Assembly (NCBI GenBank): GCA_937920105.1
Contig: CALETH010000115.1
Location: 1-17,520, forward strand
Source of the DNA: an uncultured Bacteroidota bacterium
GTDB lineage: Bacteria > Bacteroidota > Ignavibacteria > UBA10030 > UBA8401
Reading direction: 5' to 3'
Length of the DNA stretch: 17,520 nucleotides
Under the pieces are notes generated by a model. It was not told the DNA's origin and did not search any database. It saw only the letters and a program-made list of their open reading frames with translations. Positions 1-5,823 of the stretch are shown one piece after another (positions within the stretch are counted from its first letter, which is position 1; each line of letters opens with the position of its first letter). The translations under genes and the position numbers were made by a program.

Positions 1-170
1 GCTGCGGAATTTCTTGCTTGTAAGTAGTTGTAAGAATTCTTAGAAAGTGAGGTGGGTTGTGAGTGCTGAAGATTTTCTGCACTGGTAGGTGGTTCTATTG
101 GACCGTCTTTATTACATTCGATAAAAAAGAGTGCACTCAATAGTGTGAGTGTGATGAGGTAGGTTTTCAT
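1..170 (-). CDS. Partial small lipoprotein-like secreted protein (N-terminus only)
   Basis: An open leftward frame begins at the ATG at 170-168 and runs off the window edge after 56 codons. The start has a good Shine-Dalgarno (AGGAGA, complement of about 176-181) seven bases upstream. The protein opens MKTYLITLTLLSALFFIEC followed by NKDGPIEPP: a short basic end, a hydrophobic core of about 15 residues, and a Cys at residue 19 before a polar, Pro-rich linker. This resembles a lipoprotein signal peptide, but the residues before Cys (F-I-E) are not a canonical lipobox, so lipidation is uncertain. The downstream sequence is low in complexity (Ser/Asn/Gln) and no domain is visible. The gene lies beyond the groEL terminators and probably has its own promoter. 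Its function cannot be named from this fragment. Confidence 0.6.
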   Translation of the reverse strand, partial: MKTYLITLTLLSALFFIECNKDGPIEPPTSAENLQHSQPTSLSKNSYNYLQARNSA

Positions 171-253
171 AAGATTCTCCTATGAATTACGGATAAATAA
201 GTTAATTATATTATTAATATTTTTTTTGTGGCTGATTTTAATAATGCTCCTCT

Positions 254-300
254 AAAAAGCACAAAAGCGAATCTCAATTTTAGTTGGATTCGCTTTTGCT
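254..300 (-). terminator. Intrinsic terminator, leftward
   Basis: An 11-bp perfect stem (AAAAGCGAATC at 263-273 with GATTCGCTTTT at 287-297) is extended by AGC/GCT with one bulge. Read leftward, it is followed by GTGC and a run of five T (254-258 on the complement). Rightward there is no T-run outside the stem, so the signal is directional. It lies between the strong promoter at 378-406 and the lipoprotein-like gene, so it either ends a short RNA or attenuates that gene. It could also be a back-up terminator for groESL read-through. Confidence 0.7.
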
Positions 301-371
301 AGAAATATGGATGTTTTTTGTTAGTGCATTGTTGTTATTTTCGTGTATGTATTTTTCTATAATTTTTTCTT
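254..371 (-). ncRNA. Predicted short transcript (about 118 nt) or attenuated leader
   Basis: Transcription from the consensus promoter at 378-406 should start near 371 and meet the terminator at 254-300. The predicted RNA has an A-rich, apparently unstructured first 70 nt and then the terminator hairpin. The only ATG in it opens a two-codon frame (ATG CAC TAA), so there is no real leader peptide. It could be a small RNA in its own right, or the 5' leader of the lipoprotein-like gene whose start is at 170. The sequence cannot separate the two, and no known RNA family is recognised. Confidence 0.35.
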
Positions 372-377
372 GAAGAT

Positions 378-406
378 ATTATACAAATTATTTTTTCTTT
401 TGTCAA
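378..406 (-). promoter_or_regulatory. Full-consensus sigma-70-type promoter, leftward
   Basis: On the minus strand TTGACA (401-406) and TATAAT (378-383) are separated by exactly 17 bases. Both hexamers are perfect consensus. The predicted start is at about 371. It stands between the groEL terminator and the hairpin at 254-300. The groES promoter in this window has the same layout (TTGACT-17-TATATT), so this type of promoter is plausible for the organism. Confidence 0.7.
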
Positions 407-436
407 GTAATATTTTTTAAATTAGAAAAATTTAAA

Positions 437-470
437 ACAAAAACCCTCAACGAATGTCGAGGGTTTTTGT
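437..470 (-). terminator. Intrinsic terminator of the groES-groEL operon
   Basis: A perfect 12-bp inverted repeat (ACAAAAACCCTC at 437-448, GAGGGTTTTTGT at 459-470) surrounds a 10-nt loop. The GC part is CCCTC/GAGGG and each arm ends in an A/T run, so the hairpin has a T tract in both directions. It lies 45 bases beyond the groEL stop, with a palindromic repeat (477-501) between them, so the repeat is part of the groEL 3' UTR. Confidence 0.85.
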
Positions 471-476
471 TTATGG

Positions 477-501
477 GGATTCCTGCTTTCGCAGGAATGA
501 C
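477..501 (+). repeat. Palindromic repeat copy A (TTTC-loop class)
   Basis: GGATTCCTGC, loop TTTC, GCAGGAATGAC. It is identical over all 25 bases to the copy at 7394-7418 and lies in the 3' UTR of groEL. It belongs to the REP-like family found throughout the intergenic DNA here; translated in the wrong frame, this family yields the familiar spurious peptide VIPAKAGIQ. Confidence 0.9.
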
Positions 502-514
502 ATTATAATAATTT

Positions 515-2149
515 TTAGTACATATCACCCATTCCACCGCCTGGAGGCATAGGTGGCATAGGTTTCTTTTCTTCTGGTTTTTCTACAATCGTTGCTTCGG
601 TTGTTAATAATAATGAAGCAACACTAGCAGCATTTTCTACTGCAACACGAGAAACTTTGGTTGGGTCAATAACACCAGATTTCATTAAGTTTTCGTATTG
701 TTCGGTAAATGCATTAAATCCATAATCATCTTTACCAGATTTAATTTTATCCACAACCACAGAACCTTCCAAGCCAGCGTTTGCTACAATTTGACGTAAT
801 GGTTCTTCTAACGAACGTCGAATAATATCAACACCCGTTTGTTGGTCATGATTGATTCCTTTTACATCAGAAAGTTTTGGAATAACACGAACAAGTGCAA
901 CTCCACCACCAGGAACAATTCCTTCTTCTACAGCGGCGCGTGTTGCATGAAGTGCATCTTCTACACGGGCTTTCTTTTCTTTCATTTCTACTTCTGTAGA
1001 AGCACCGATTTTTAATACGGCAACTCCACCGGAAAGTTTTGCAAGACGTTCTTGCAATTTTTCTTTATCATAATCTGATGTAGTTTTATCAATTTGTGAT
1101 TTTATTTCGTTGATGCGTTTTTTAATATCATCTTTTTTGCCAGCACCTTCTACAACTGTTGTATTATCTTTATCAACCACAATTTTCTTTGCAGTTCCAA
1201 GATAGGAGAGAGTTACATTTTCTAATTTGTAACCTTTTTCTTCTGAGATAACTGTTGCACCAGTAAGAGTTGCAATATCTTCTAACATTGCTTTTCTTCT
1301 ATCACCGAAGCCGGGTGCTTTTACTGCAATCACTCGCAATGAACCACGAATTTTATTCACTACTAATGTAGCAAGTGCTTCACTTTCAACTTCTTCTGCG
1401 ATGATGAGTAAAGAACGTCCGCCTTGTGCAACTTTTTCTAACACAGGAAGAAGGTCTTTCATGGAACTTATTTTTTTATCATGAATTAAAATGAGTGGGT
1501 CATCAAGAATTGCTTCCATAGTGTCTGCATCAGTAACGAAGTAAGGAGAGAGATAACCTCTATCAAATTGCATACCTTCTACAACATCCATATAGGTTTC
1601 GGTACCTTTTGCTTCTTCCACAGTAATAACTCCATCTTTACCAACTTTTTCCATTGCATCAGCGATAAGATTTCCGATGGTGGAATCATTGTTTGCGGAG
1701 ATTGAACCAACTTGTGCAATTTCTTGTTTTCCAGCAACTGGTCTGCTCATTTTTTTCAATTCTTCAACAACTTTTGTAACTGCTAAATCAATACCACGTT
1801 TTAAATCCATTGGGTTTGCACCAGCGGTAACATTTTTTAATCCCTCACGAACAATTGCTTGTGCAAGAACGGTTGCGGTTGTTGTTCCATCACCAGCAAC
1901 ATCAGAAGTTTTGGATGCAACTTCTTTTACCATTTGTGCACCCATATTTTCTAATGGGTCTTCTAATTCGATTTCTTTTGCAACAGTAACACCATCTTTG
2001 GTAATTGTTGGTGCACCAAATTTTTTATCGATAACAACATTGCGTCCTTTTGGACCTAAGGTTACTTTTACAGCGTTGGCAAGTTGGTCAACGCCTCGTT
2101 TTAATGCTGCACGAGCATCAAAATCATACTGAATTACTTTTGCTGCCAT
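515..2149 (-). CDS. groEL: Chaperonin GroEL (60 kDa, Hsp60)
   Basis: The 544-residue protein is a full-length group I chaperonin subunit. It forms the double-ring folding chamber in the cytoplasm and works with the GroES cap encoded just upstream. Visible signatures are the N-terminus with LGPKGRNVVI (about 31-40), the nucleotide-binding GDGTTTATVLA (86-96), the conserved VEEGIVPGGG segment (about 406-415), and a Gly/Met-rich tail ending PPGGGMGDMY. The start at 2149 is backed by an AGGAG site about ten bases upstream. The gene is second in the groES-groEL operon after a 109-nt gap that contains a palindromic repeat, and it ends at the hairpin 437-470. Regulation is expected through the CIRCE element in front of groES. 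No frameshift or missing motif was seen. Confidence 0.99.
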   Translation of the reverse strand: MAAKVIQYDFDARAALKRGVDQLANAVKVTLGPKGRNVVIDKKFGAPTITKDGVTVAKEIELEDPLENMGAQMVKEVASKTSDVAGDGTTTATVLAQAIVREGLKNVTAGANPMDLKRGIDLAVTKVVEELKKMSRPVAGKQEIAQVGSISANNDSTIGNLIADAMEKVGKDGVITVEEAKGTETYMDVVEGMQFDRGYLSPYFVTDADTMEAILDDPLILIHDKKISSMKDLLPVLEKVAQGGRSLLIIAEEVESEALATLVVNKIRGSLRVIAVKAPGFGDRRKAMLEDIATLTGATVISEEKGYKLENVTLSYLGTAKKIVVDKDNTTVVEGAGKKDDIKKRINEIKSQIDKTTSDYDKEKLQERLAKLSGGVAVLKIGASTEVEMKEKKARVEDALHATRAAVEEGIVPGGGVALVRVIPKLSDVKGINHDQQTGVDIIRRSLEEPLRQIVANAGLEGSVVVDKIKSGKDDYGFNAFTEQYENLMKSGVIDPTKVSRVAVENAASVASLLLTTEATIVEKPEEKKPMPPMPPGGGMGDMY

Positions 2150-2218
2150 ACTTTTATGAACTCCTAAAATTTAATGGTTTCTGTTTTTTTGAATTTATTT
2201 TGACTATCGTTAAAAAAT

Positions 2219-2248
2219 GGATTCCCGCTAAAAACATGCGGGAATGAC
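2219..2248 (+). repeat. Palindromic repeat copy B (AACAT-loop class), in the groES-groEL spacer
   Basis: GGATTCCCGC, loop TAAAAACAT, GCGGGAATGAC. It is identical over 30 bases to the copy at 17491-17520. It sits inside the operon, so it is transcribed as a hairpin. In the operon direction the stem is followed after three bases by a run of six T (2213-2218 complement), giving it terminator-like character. Part of the stem can pair instead with GGGAAT/ATTCCC at 2240-2245 and 2250-2255. Confidence 0.9.
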
Positions 2249-2258
2249 AATTCCCTTT

Positions 2259-2549
2259 TTATTTTGGCATGATTGCGAAGATATCGCTTTCTCGCATAAT
2301 GAGAACTTCTTCGCCATCAACGGTTACTTCTGTTCCGGAATATTTTCCGTACAACACTTTATCTCCAACTTTTACTTCCATGGGGATTTTTTTTCCATCA
2401 TCGGAAGTTTTTCCTGGACCCGCTGCAATTACCTCTCCCCATACTGGTTTTTCTTTTGCTGTATCGGGAAGATAAATTCCGCCTTTTGTTTTATCTTCAG
2501 CAACGGCTGGTCTTACAACGATTCTATCAGCCAATGGGTGTAACTTCAT
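2259..2549 (-). CDS. groES: Co-chaperonin GroES (10 kDa)
   Basis: This 96-residue protein is the normal length for GroES, the heptameric lid of the GroEL chamber. It opens MKLHPLADRIVVRP, carries the mobile GroEL-contacting loop (about residues 18-35, with KTKGGIYLPDTAKEKP), and shows GEVIAAGPG and GDKVLYGKYSGTEV. AGGAGA stands about seven bases before the ATG. It is the first gene of the groES-groEL operon, 73 bases downstream of a perfect CIRCE operator. No abnormality was seen. Confidence 0.98.
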   Translation of the reverse strand: MKLHPLADRIVVRPAVAEDKTKGGIYLPDTAKEKPVWGEVIAAGPGKTSDDGKKIPMEVKVGDKVLYGKYSGTEVTVDGEEVLIMRESDIFAIMPK

Positions 2550-2622
2550 AAAGTATCTCCTATATTAATTGTGAATTGATATAACGTGTTTATTTACAAT
2601 GAATTGCAAAAATTTTAAGATT

Positions 2623-2649
2623 TTAGCACTCTCAAATTCTGAGTGCTAA
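2623..2649 (-). promoter_or_regulatory. CIRCE operator (HrcA binding site) of groESL
   Basis: The sequence is TTAGCACTC, nine bases, GAGTGCTAA, the exact consensus CIRCE inverted repeat. It lies over the predicted transcription start and touches the -10 hexamer, the standard arrangement for HrcA repression of heat-shock genes. As RNA it would form a hairpin in the 5' UTR of groES. The hrcA gene itself is not in the window. Confidence 0.97.
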
Positions 2650-2676
2650 TATAATAAATTTTGTGAGGGAAGTCAA
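2648..2676 (-). promoter_or_regulatory. groESL promoter (sigma-70 type)
   Basis: On the minus strand TTGACT (2671-2676) and TATATT (2648-2653) are spaced by 17 bases. The -10 overlaps the upstream arm of CIRCE by two bases, so HrcA binding would block it. The predicted start is about 2641 and the leader about 90 nt. Confidence 0.8.
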
Positions 2677-2689
2677 GGGGCAATTATTA

Positions 2690-2760
2690 ATGGATAATTG
2701 ACAATTTACAATGAAGTATTCAGAAAGCAGGAGTTAGTATTCAGAAGACAGAAGATGGGT
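2690..2760. repeat. Low-complexity dispersed-type intergenic sequence
   Basis: The stretch combines words such as AATTGACAATTTACAATGAA and ATTCAGAAGACAGAAG. Similar words recur in other gaps of this window (about 5661-5700 in reverse, and 16494-16527). No gene is visible. I interpret it as decayed copies of short dispersed repeats. The groES promoter lies just to its left and the hairpin at 2787-2826 to its right. Confidence 0.4.
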
Positions 2761-2776
2761 GAGGAAAAAGTCTGGT

Positions 2777-2826
2777 AAAATAAAAAGGACGGATTTGCAT
2801 CCCGCATAAGCGGGACAAGTCCGTCC
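2777..2826 (-). terminator. Long nested hairpin serving as terminator of the T9SS protein gene
   Basis: The outer stem GGACGGA (2787-2793) pairs with TCCGTCC (2820-2826), continues through a G-T wobble and TTG/CAA, skips a two-base bulge, and ends in TCCCGC/GCGGGA around the loop ATAA. Read leftward, the hairpin is followed directly by TTTTTATTTT (2777-2786 complement), making a convincing intrinsic terminator about 50 bases beyond the stop at 2874. Its inner TCCC…GGGACAAG module also occurs in the repeat at 5749-5800. Confidence 0.7.
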
Positions 2827-2837
2827 CTACAAATTCA

Positions 2838-2870
2838 AATCATGATAATCTTTAAATCCTAAAAATCATG
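2838..2870. repeat. Imperfect direct repeat, AATCATG type
   Basis: AAATCATGATAATC and AAAAATCATGGTCC flank TTTAAATCCT immediately after the stop of the neighbouring gene. From memory this wording resembles a dispersed tag common in Bacteroidota intergenic DNA. I could not check copy number beyond this window, where I saw only this copy. Confidence 0.3.
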
Positions 2871-2873
2871 GTC

Positions 2874-5474
2874 CTATTTCACCAACACAATCTTCCTCAT
2901 CTGCACCTTACCATTAAATTCTAATCTCGCAAAATACACTCCAGAATTTAATTGGCTTGCGTTAAATTCTACTTGATGATAGGTTCCTACTTCGGCTTCT
3001 TTGTTAAACAATGTTGCAACCTCTTGTCCCAAAGTATTAAAAACTTTTAAGACTGCTTTGCCGGTTGTTGGTACGGTAAATTCTAATGTTGTGGTTGGAT
3101 TAAATGGATTGGGATATGCTTCTTTCAATGCAAATACTTTTGGTGCGGAGATTTCTACTTCTACTACATCGGAGTATTCATATTTTCCATCATTATCTAC
3201 TTGTTTTAAACGATAATAATATTTTCCTGCAACAGTATTTTTATCAACAAAAGAATATTGTTGTGGTGTGTTGGTTGTTCCTGCTCCTTTTGCAAAGCCA
3301 ATTTTTTCCCATTTTTTTTCTGACGATTGATTACTGATTACTGACTTCTCTACATCAAACCCACTATTATTAATTTCTGTTGCGGTTGACCAACGGAGTT
3401 CTACTACATTTTCTTTTGTTGTGGCGGTAAAGGAGGTGAGTTTTACCGGTACGGGAACGGTGGAAAAATATGTTTTTATTGTATGATTTTCTGTTACACT
3501 TACAAATGTATAACTGGTAGTAGAATCGGTATTTCTTGTTCCATCAATAACTAAACTATCAAGGACGTAATTAGTATTTGGAGAAAAGGTAAATTGTTGA
3601 TTGGCTCCATACGTAACATTGACTGTTCCATTTGGAGTTAGGGTTCCATTTCCGCTGGAGATGGCGGTAATGAGATAGTTATTAGAAAAATATGCTATTA
3701 TTGTGTGTGGTGATGTTACACTGGTAAATGTATAACTGGTGGTGGAATCTATATTTTTTATTGTTCCATCAATTATTAAACTATCAAAGTGATAATCGGC
3801 AATTGGTGTATAAGTAAATGTTTGCGTGCTTCCTCCTGTATAATAATTTCCTCCATTTGGTATAATAATACCACCTAATGAAGATGAAGATGTTATTTGA
3901 TAATGACTAAATGATAAAGTATCTCTTCCTATGGCAAAATCGGAAAATGTGGTAAGATTATCTACCGTAATAGTATTGCTTGTTGTATTTCTATTACTAA
4001 CATTCGGAAATGTCCATGTACTTCCATCATATTTTCCTACTGCTAAGGTATTTTCATCATTTGGTGTTTCAATAACTCCTGTATTAAAATCTGCTGATAA
4101 GTAATTTATTGTAGCACTGTAATTGGTAAATGCAAGGCTGGCATCTTTAGTGATAGTAAAATAACGTTGGAGTGTATTGGCTGGCGTACCTGCATTGGGA
4201 TGTGTGGTTTGTTTTGGGCTTACGGTGAGTGTTCCTTGTTGAGTTACACTTGCAAAATTAACGGTAACTGGTGAATAACCATTGGCCGTTCCTACTTCAA
4301 AGGTTTGGCTTACATTTGTACCAGTAGTAATTGATTTCGCAAGGTTACCTTGTACATAACCAGTGGTGCGACTTATTGCGGTTGCAGTGACAACATTGTT
4401 TCCTGTAATAAATTTAGTAGAATATAAAAAAAGTGTATTTGTTATAGTAATATTTTTAGTAAGAATGAGTAGTGAATTCGCGAATGGTATCTCAATATTT
4501 GCAATGGTGGAAGGTAATTCTATTCCAGTAGTATCCGTAGAAAAGTATTTAATAGTATTATTTCCTTGATATATAGGTGTACTAGTAATCTTACTAACAC
4601 TGTATTTAACTACAAAACCATCACTCAATATTGTCACTTGATTGTTATTAGTATTTAAAACACCTGCAAATAGATATAATTTATTTATTGTAATGTTATT
4701 ATTTAATGTAATTATATTGTTTGAATTACCTGTCCATATAAATAACTCTGAAATTCCATTTGAGGGTAATTCTGCTCCGCAAGTTATGTCGCTAGTTCCT
4801 TTATATTGAAGAATATAATTTCCAAGTGGAGTATTATTAATTGTTCCACTATATCTATATAAATTTTTTTGTACAGTTACATTATGAGTAGTATTATTAA
4901 AATTTCCAAGTTGGAGAGAAAGATTTTTAACTGTAATATTTTGTTGCAGTGTTATACCCAAAATGTTAGATATATTTAAATCTGAAAATAAAAATATTCC
5001 ATTTCCACTTATAGAAAAATTTATAAGGGTATTTATTACAGAACCATTTATATTACATACAAGACTCCCAACCTTTCCAAACATATTTACTTCTCCGATA
5101 ATAGCACCATTATTAATAAAATTACCAAAATAAATACTATCAGTACCATTTGCTGTCGTTTTTGGTGTGCGAGCACGCAGCCCACCTCCATTGTTAATAA
5201 TAAGGTCTCCATAAATAGTTAACTTACGAATAGAAGATGAGTCAAAAGTAAGTGTATCAATTTGTATGGTTATTGTTGCACAGGTAATAGTTGTATCTAT
5301 TGTAACACGGTTGTTTATAATAATAGTATCAGTTGCAGCATTTGGTGCTATTCCGCCCACCCAAGTTCCTCCTACAGACCATTTTCCTGCTTGTGTGCTG
5401 GTGTAGGTTTTTGCTAAAAGCGGCAGTGAAAAGAGTGTTATTAGTACTGCGAGTTTGGTAAGTTGTGTTTGCAT
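2874..5474 (-). CDS. Secreted multi-domain protein with type IX secretion sorting domain
   Basis: The 866-residue protein starts with a Sec signal peptide (MQTQLTKLAVLITLFSLPLLAK, about 1-22). Residues 25-65 carry the GKWSVGGTWVGGIAPNAATD pattern seen at the start of beta-helix surface proteins, and Asn/Thr-rich beta-repeat sequence fills up to about 515. Two tandem InlB-type B-repeats follow (about 524-597 and 598-672; each has DSL(I/V)IDGT, DSTTSYTF and a YFS end), close enough at DNA level to indicate a recent duplication. An FN3-like segment (675-777) precedes a C-terminal T9SS type A sorting domain (787-866: YPNPFNPTTTLEF, GVYFARLEFNGK, KIVLVK). It is expected to be exported across the outer membrane and anchored or released at the surface. 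AAGGAG precedes the start by about ten bases. It is transcribed alone and ends at hairpin 2777-2826. An adhesin or structural role is plausible but unproven. Confidence 0.9.
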   Translation of the reverse strand: MQTQLTKLAVLITLFSLPLLAKTYTSTQAGKWSVGGTWVGGIAPNAATDTIIINNRVTIDTTITCATITIQIDTLTFDSSSIRKLTIYGDLIINNGGGLRARTPKTTANGTDSIYFGNFINNGAIIGEVNMFGKVGSLVCNINGSVINTLINFSISGNGIFLFSDLNISNILGITLQQNITVKNLSLQLGNFNNTTHNVTVQKNLYRYSGTINNTPLGNYILQYKGTSDITCGAELPSNGISELFIWTGNSNNIITLNNNITINKLYLFAGVLNTNNNQVTILSDGFVVKYSVSKITSTPIYQGNNTIKYFSTDTTGIELPSTIANIEIPFANSLLILTKNITITNTLFLYSTKFITGNNVVTATAISRTTGYVQGNLAKSITTGTNVSQTFEVGTANGYSPVTVNFASVTQQGTLTVSPKQTTHPNAGTPANTLQRYFTITKDASLAFTNYSATINYLSADFNTGVIETPNDENTLAVGKYDGSTWTFPNVSNRNTTSNTITVDNLTTFSDFAIGRDTLSFSHYQITSSSSLGGIIIPNGGNYYTGGSTQTFTYTPIADYHFDSLIIDGTIKNIDSTTSYTFTSVTSPHTIIAYFSNNYLITAISSGNGTLTPNGTVNVTYGANQQFTFSPNTNYVLDSLVIDGTRNTDSTTSYTFVSVTENHTIKTYFSTVPVPVKLTSFTATTKENVVELRWSTATEINNSGFDVEKSVISNQSSEKKWEKIGFAKGAGTTNTPQQYSFVDKNTVAGKYYYRLKQVDNDGKYEYSDVVEVEISAPKVFALKEAYPNPFNPTTTLEFTVPTTGKAVLKVFNTLGQEVATLFNKEAEVGTYHQVEFNASQLNSGVYFARLEFNGKVQMRKIVLVK
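3318..3344. repeat. Dispersed-repeat-like insert inside the T9SS protein gene
   Basis: Within the FN3-like region, residues 711-719 read SVISNQSSE, encoded by a run of near-repeats (GATTACTGATTACTGA on the plus strand). The same word TCAGTAATCA occurs in reverse in intergenic DNA at about 5547-5556. The surrounding protein (NNSGFDVEK … KKWEKIGFAKGAGTTN) is a standard T9SS C-terminal module, so the insert looks like repeat DNA accommodated in frame. Confidence 0.4.
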
Positions 5475-5572
5475 GTTTTTTTTGTCTCCTTTTGTTAGTA
5501 AAGTATGAAGTAAAAATTAAGAATTATGAATTAAGTTATCAGTTGTCAGTAATCATTGAATCATAGTTTAAA

Positions 5573-5602
5573 ATTGTATTAAATATATAAACAAACAAAC
5601 AA
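5573..5602 (-). promoter_or_regulatory. Weak candidate promoter of the T9SS protein gene
   Basis: On the minus strand TTGTTT (5597-5602) and TACAAT (5573-5578) are 18 bases apart. The -35 candidate lies inside the AAAC/GTTT microsatellite, so a change in unit number would shift it. The match is moderate and the region is AT-rich, so this could be chance. Confidence 0.2.
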
Positions 5603-5608
5603 ACAAAA
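5589..5608. repeat. Tetranucleotide microsatellite (AAAC)4
   Basis: Four perfect AAAC units run from 5589 to 5604, followed by AAAA. It is upstream of a surface-protein gene on the opposite strand. The tract is short for an active slippage locus. Confidence 0.8.
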
Positions 5609-5630
5609 TATCAATAATTATCACTTGTCT

Positions 5631-5660
5631 AGATTCCCGCTAAAAACATGCGGGAATGAC
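5631..5660 (+). repeat. Palindromic repeat copy C (AACAT-loop class)
   Basis: It matches copy B and copy H at 29 of 30 positions (first base A instead of G). Stem ATTCCCGC/GCGGGAAT, loop TAAAAACAT. It lies in the divergent gap upstream of purF. Confidence 0.9.
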
Positions 5661-5748
5661 TGAGTTCTGATTTCTTCATTCTGAATTCTACTTTCTTACT
5701 TATGTAGATGTAATTTTGTATATTACTTAAACATCGTAATAAATTTTT

Positions 5749-5800
5749 GGATTTCTGCTCCCAACTTAAAACATGTTGGGACAAGTTTTGCAGGAATGAC
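5749..5800 (+). repeat. Palindromic repeat copy D with a second hairpin nested in its loop
   Basis: The outer arms GGATTTCTGC and GCAGGAATGAC are those of the TTTC-loop class (copies A and F). In place of the TTTC loop there is a 31-base insert: TCCCAAC, loop TTAAAACAT, GTTGGGA, then CAAGTTTT. The inner loop is exactly the loop of copy E. It ends 23 bases before the purF start codon and so may form part of the purF leader. Confidence 0.8.
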
Positions 5801-5823
5801 ATTGTAAAAACTCATCAAAACCA

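Larger units (their letters stand above)
5475..5823. other. Divergent promoter gap filled with repeats
   Basis: This 349-bp gap separates the leftward T9SS protein gene from rightward purF. It contains AT-rich low-complexity sequence (AATTAAGAATTATGAATTAAG, about 5515-5535), a four-unit AAAC microsatellite (5589-5604), palindromic repeat C (5631-5660), a TCTGAATTCT-type stretch (about 5661-5700), and nested repeat D (5749-5800). No small gene was found. Promoters for both flanking genes must lie here, but only a weak leftward candidate was recognised. Confidence 0.6.

Noticed and set aside
1677..2132. Long open frame antisense to groEL
   Set aside because: It has no domain features and is a by-product of groEL codon use on the other strand.
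2698..2703. Rightward TTGACA as a -35 hexamer
   Set aside because: No acceptable -10 follows at 16-18 bases and no rightward gene is near; it is part of the low-complexity AATTGACAATT sequence.
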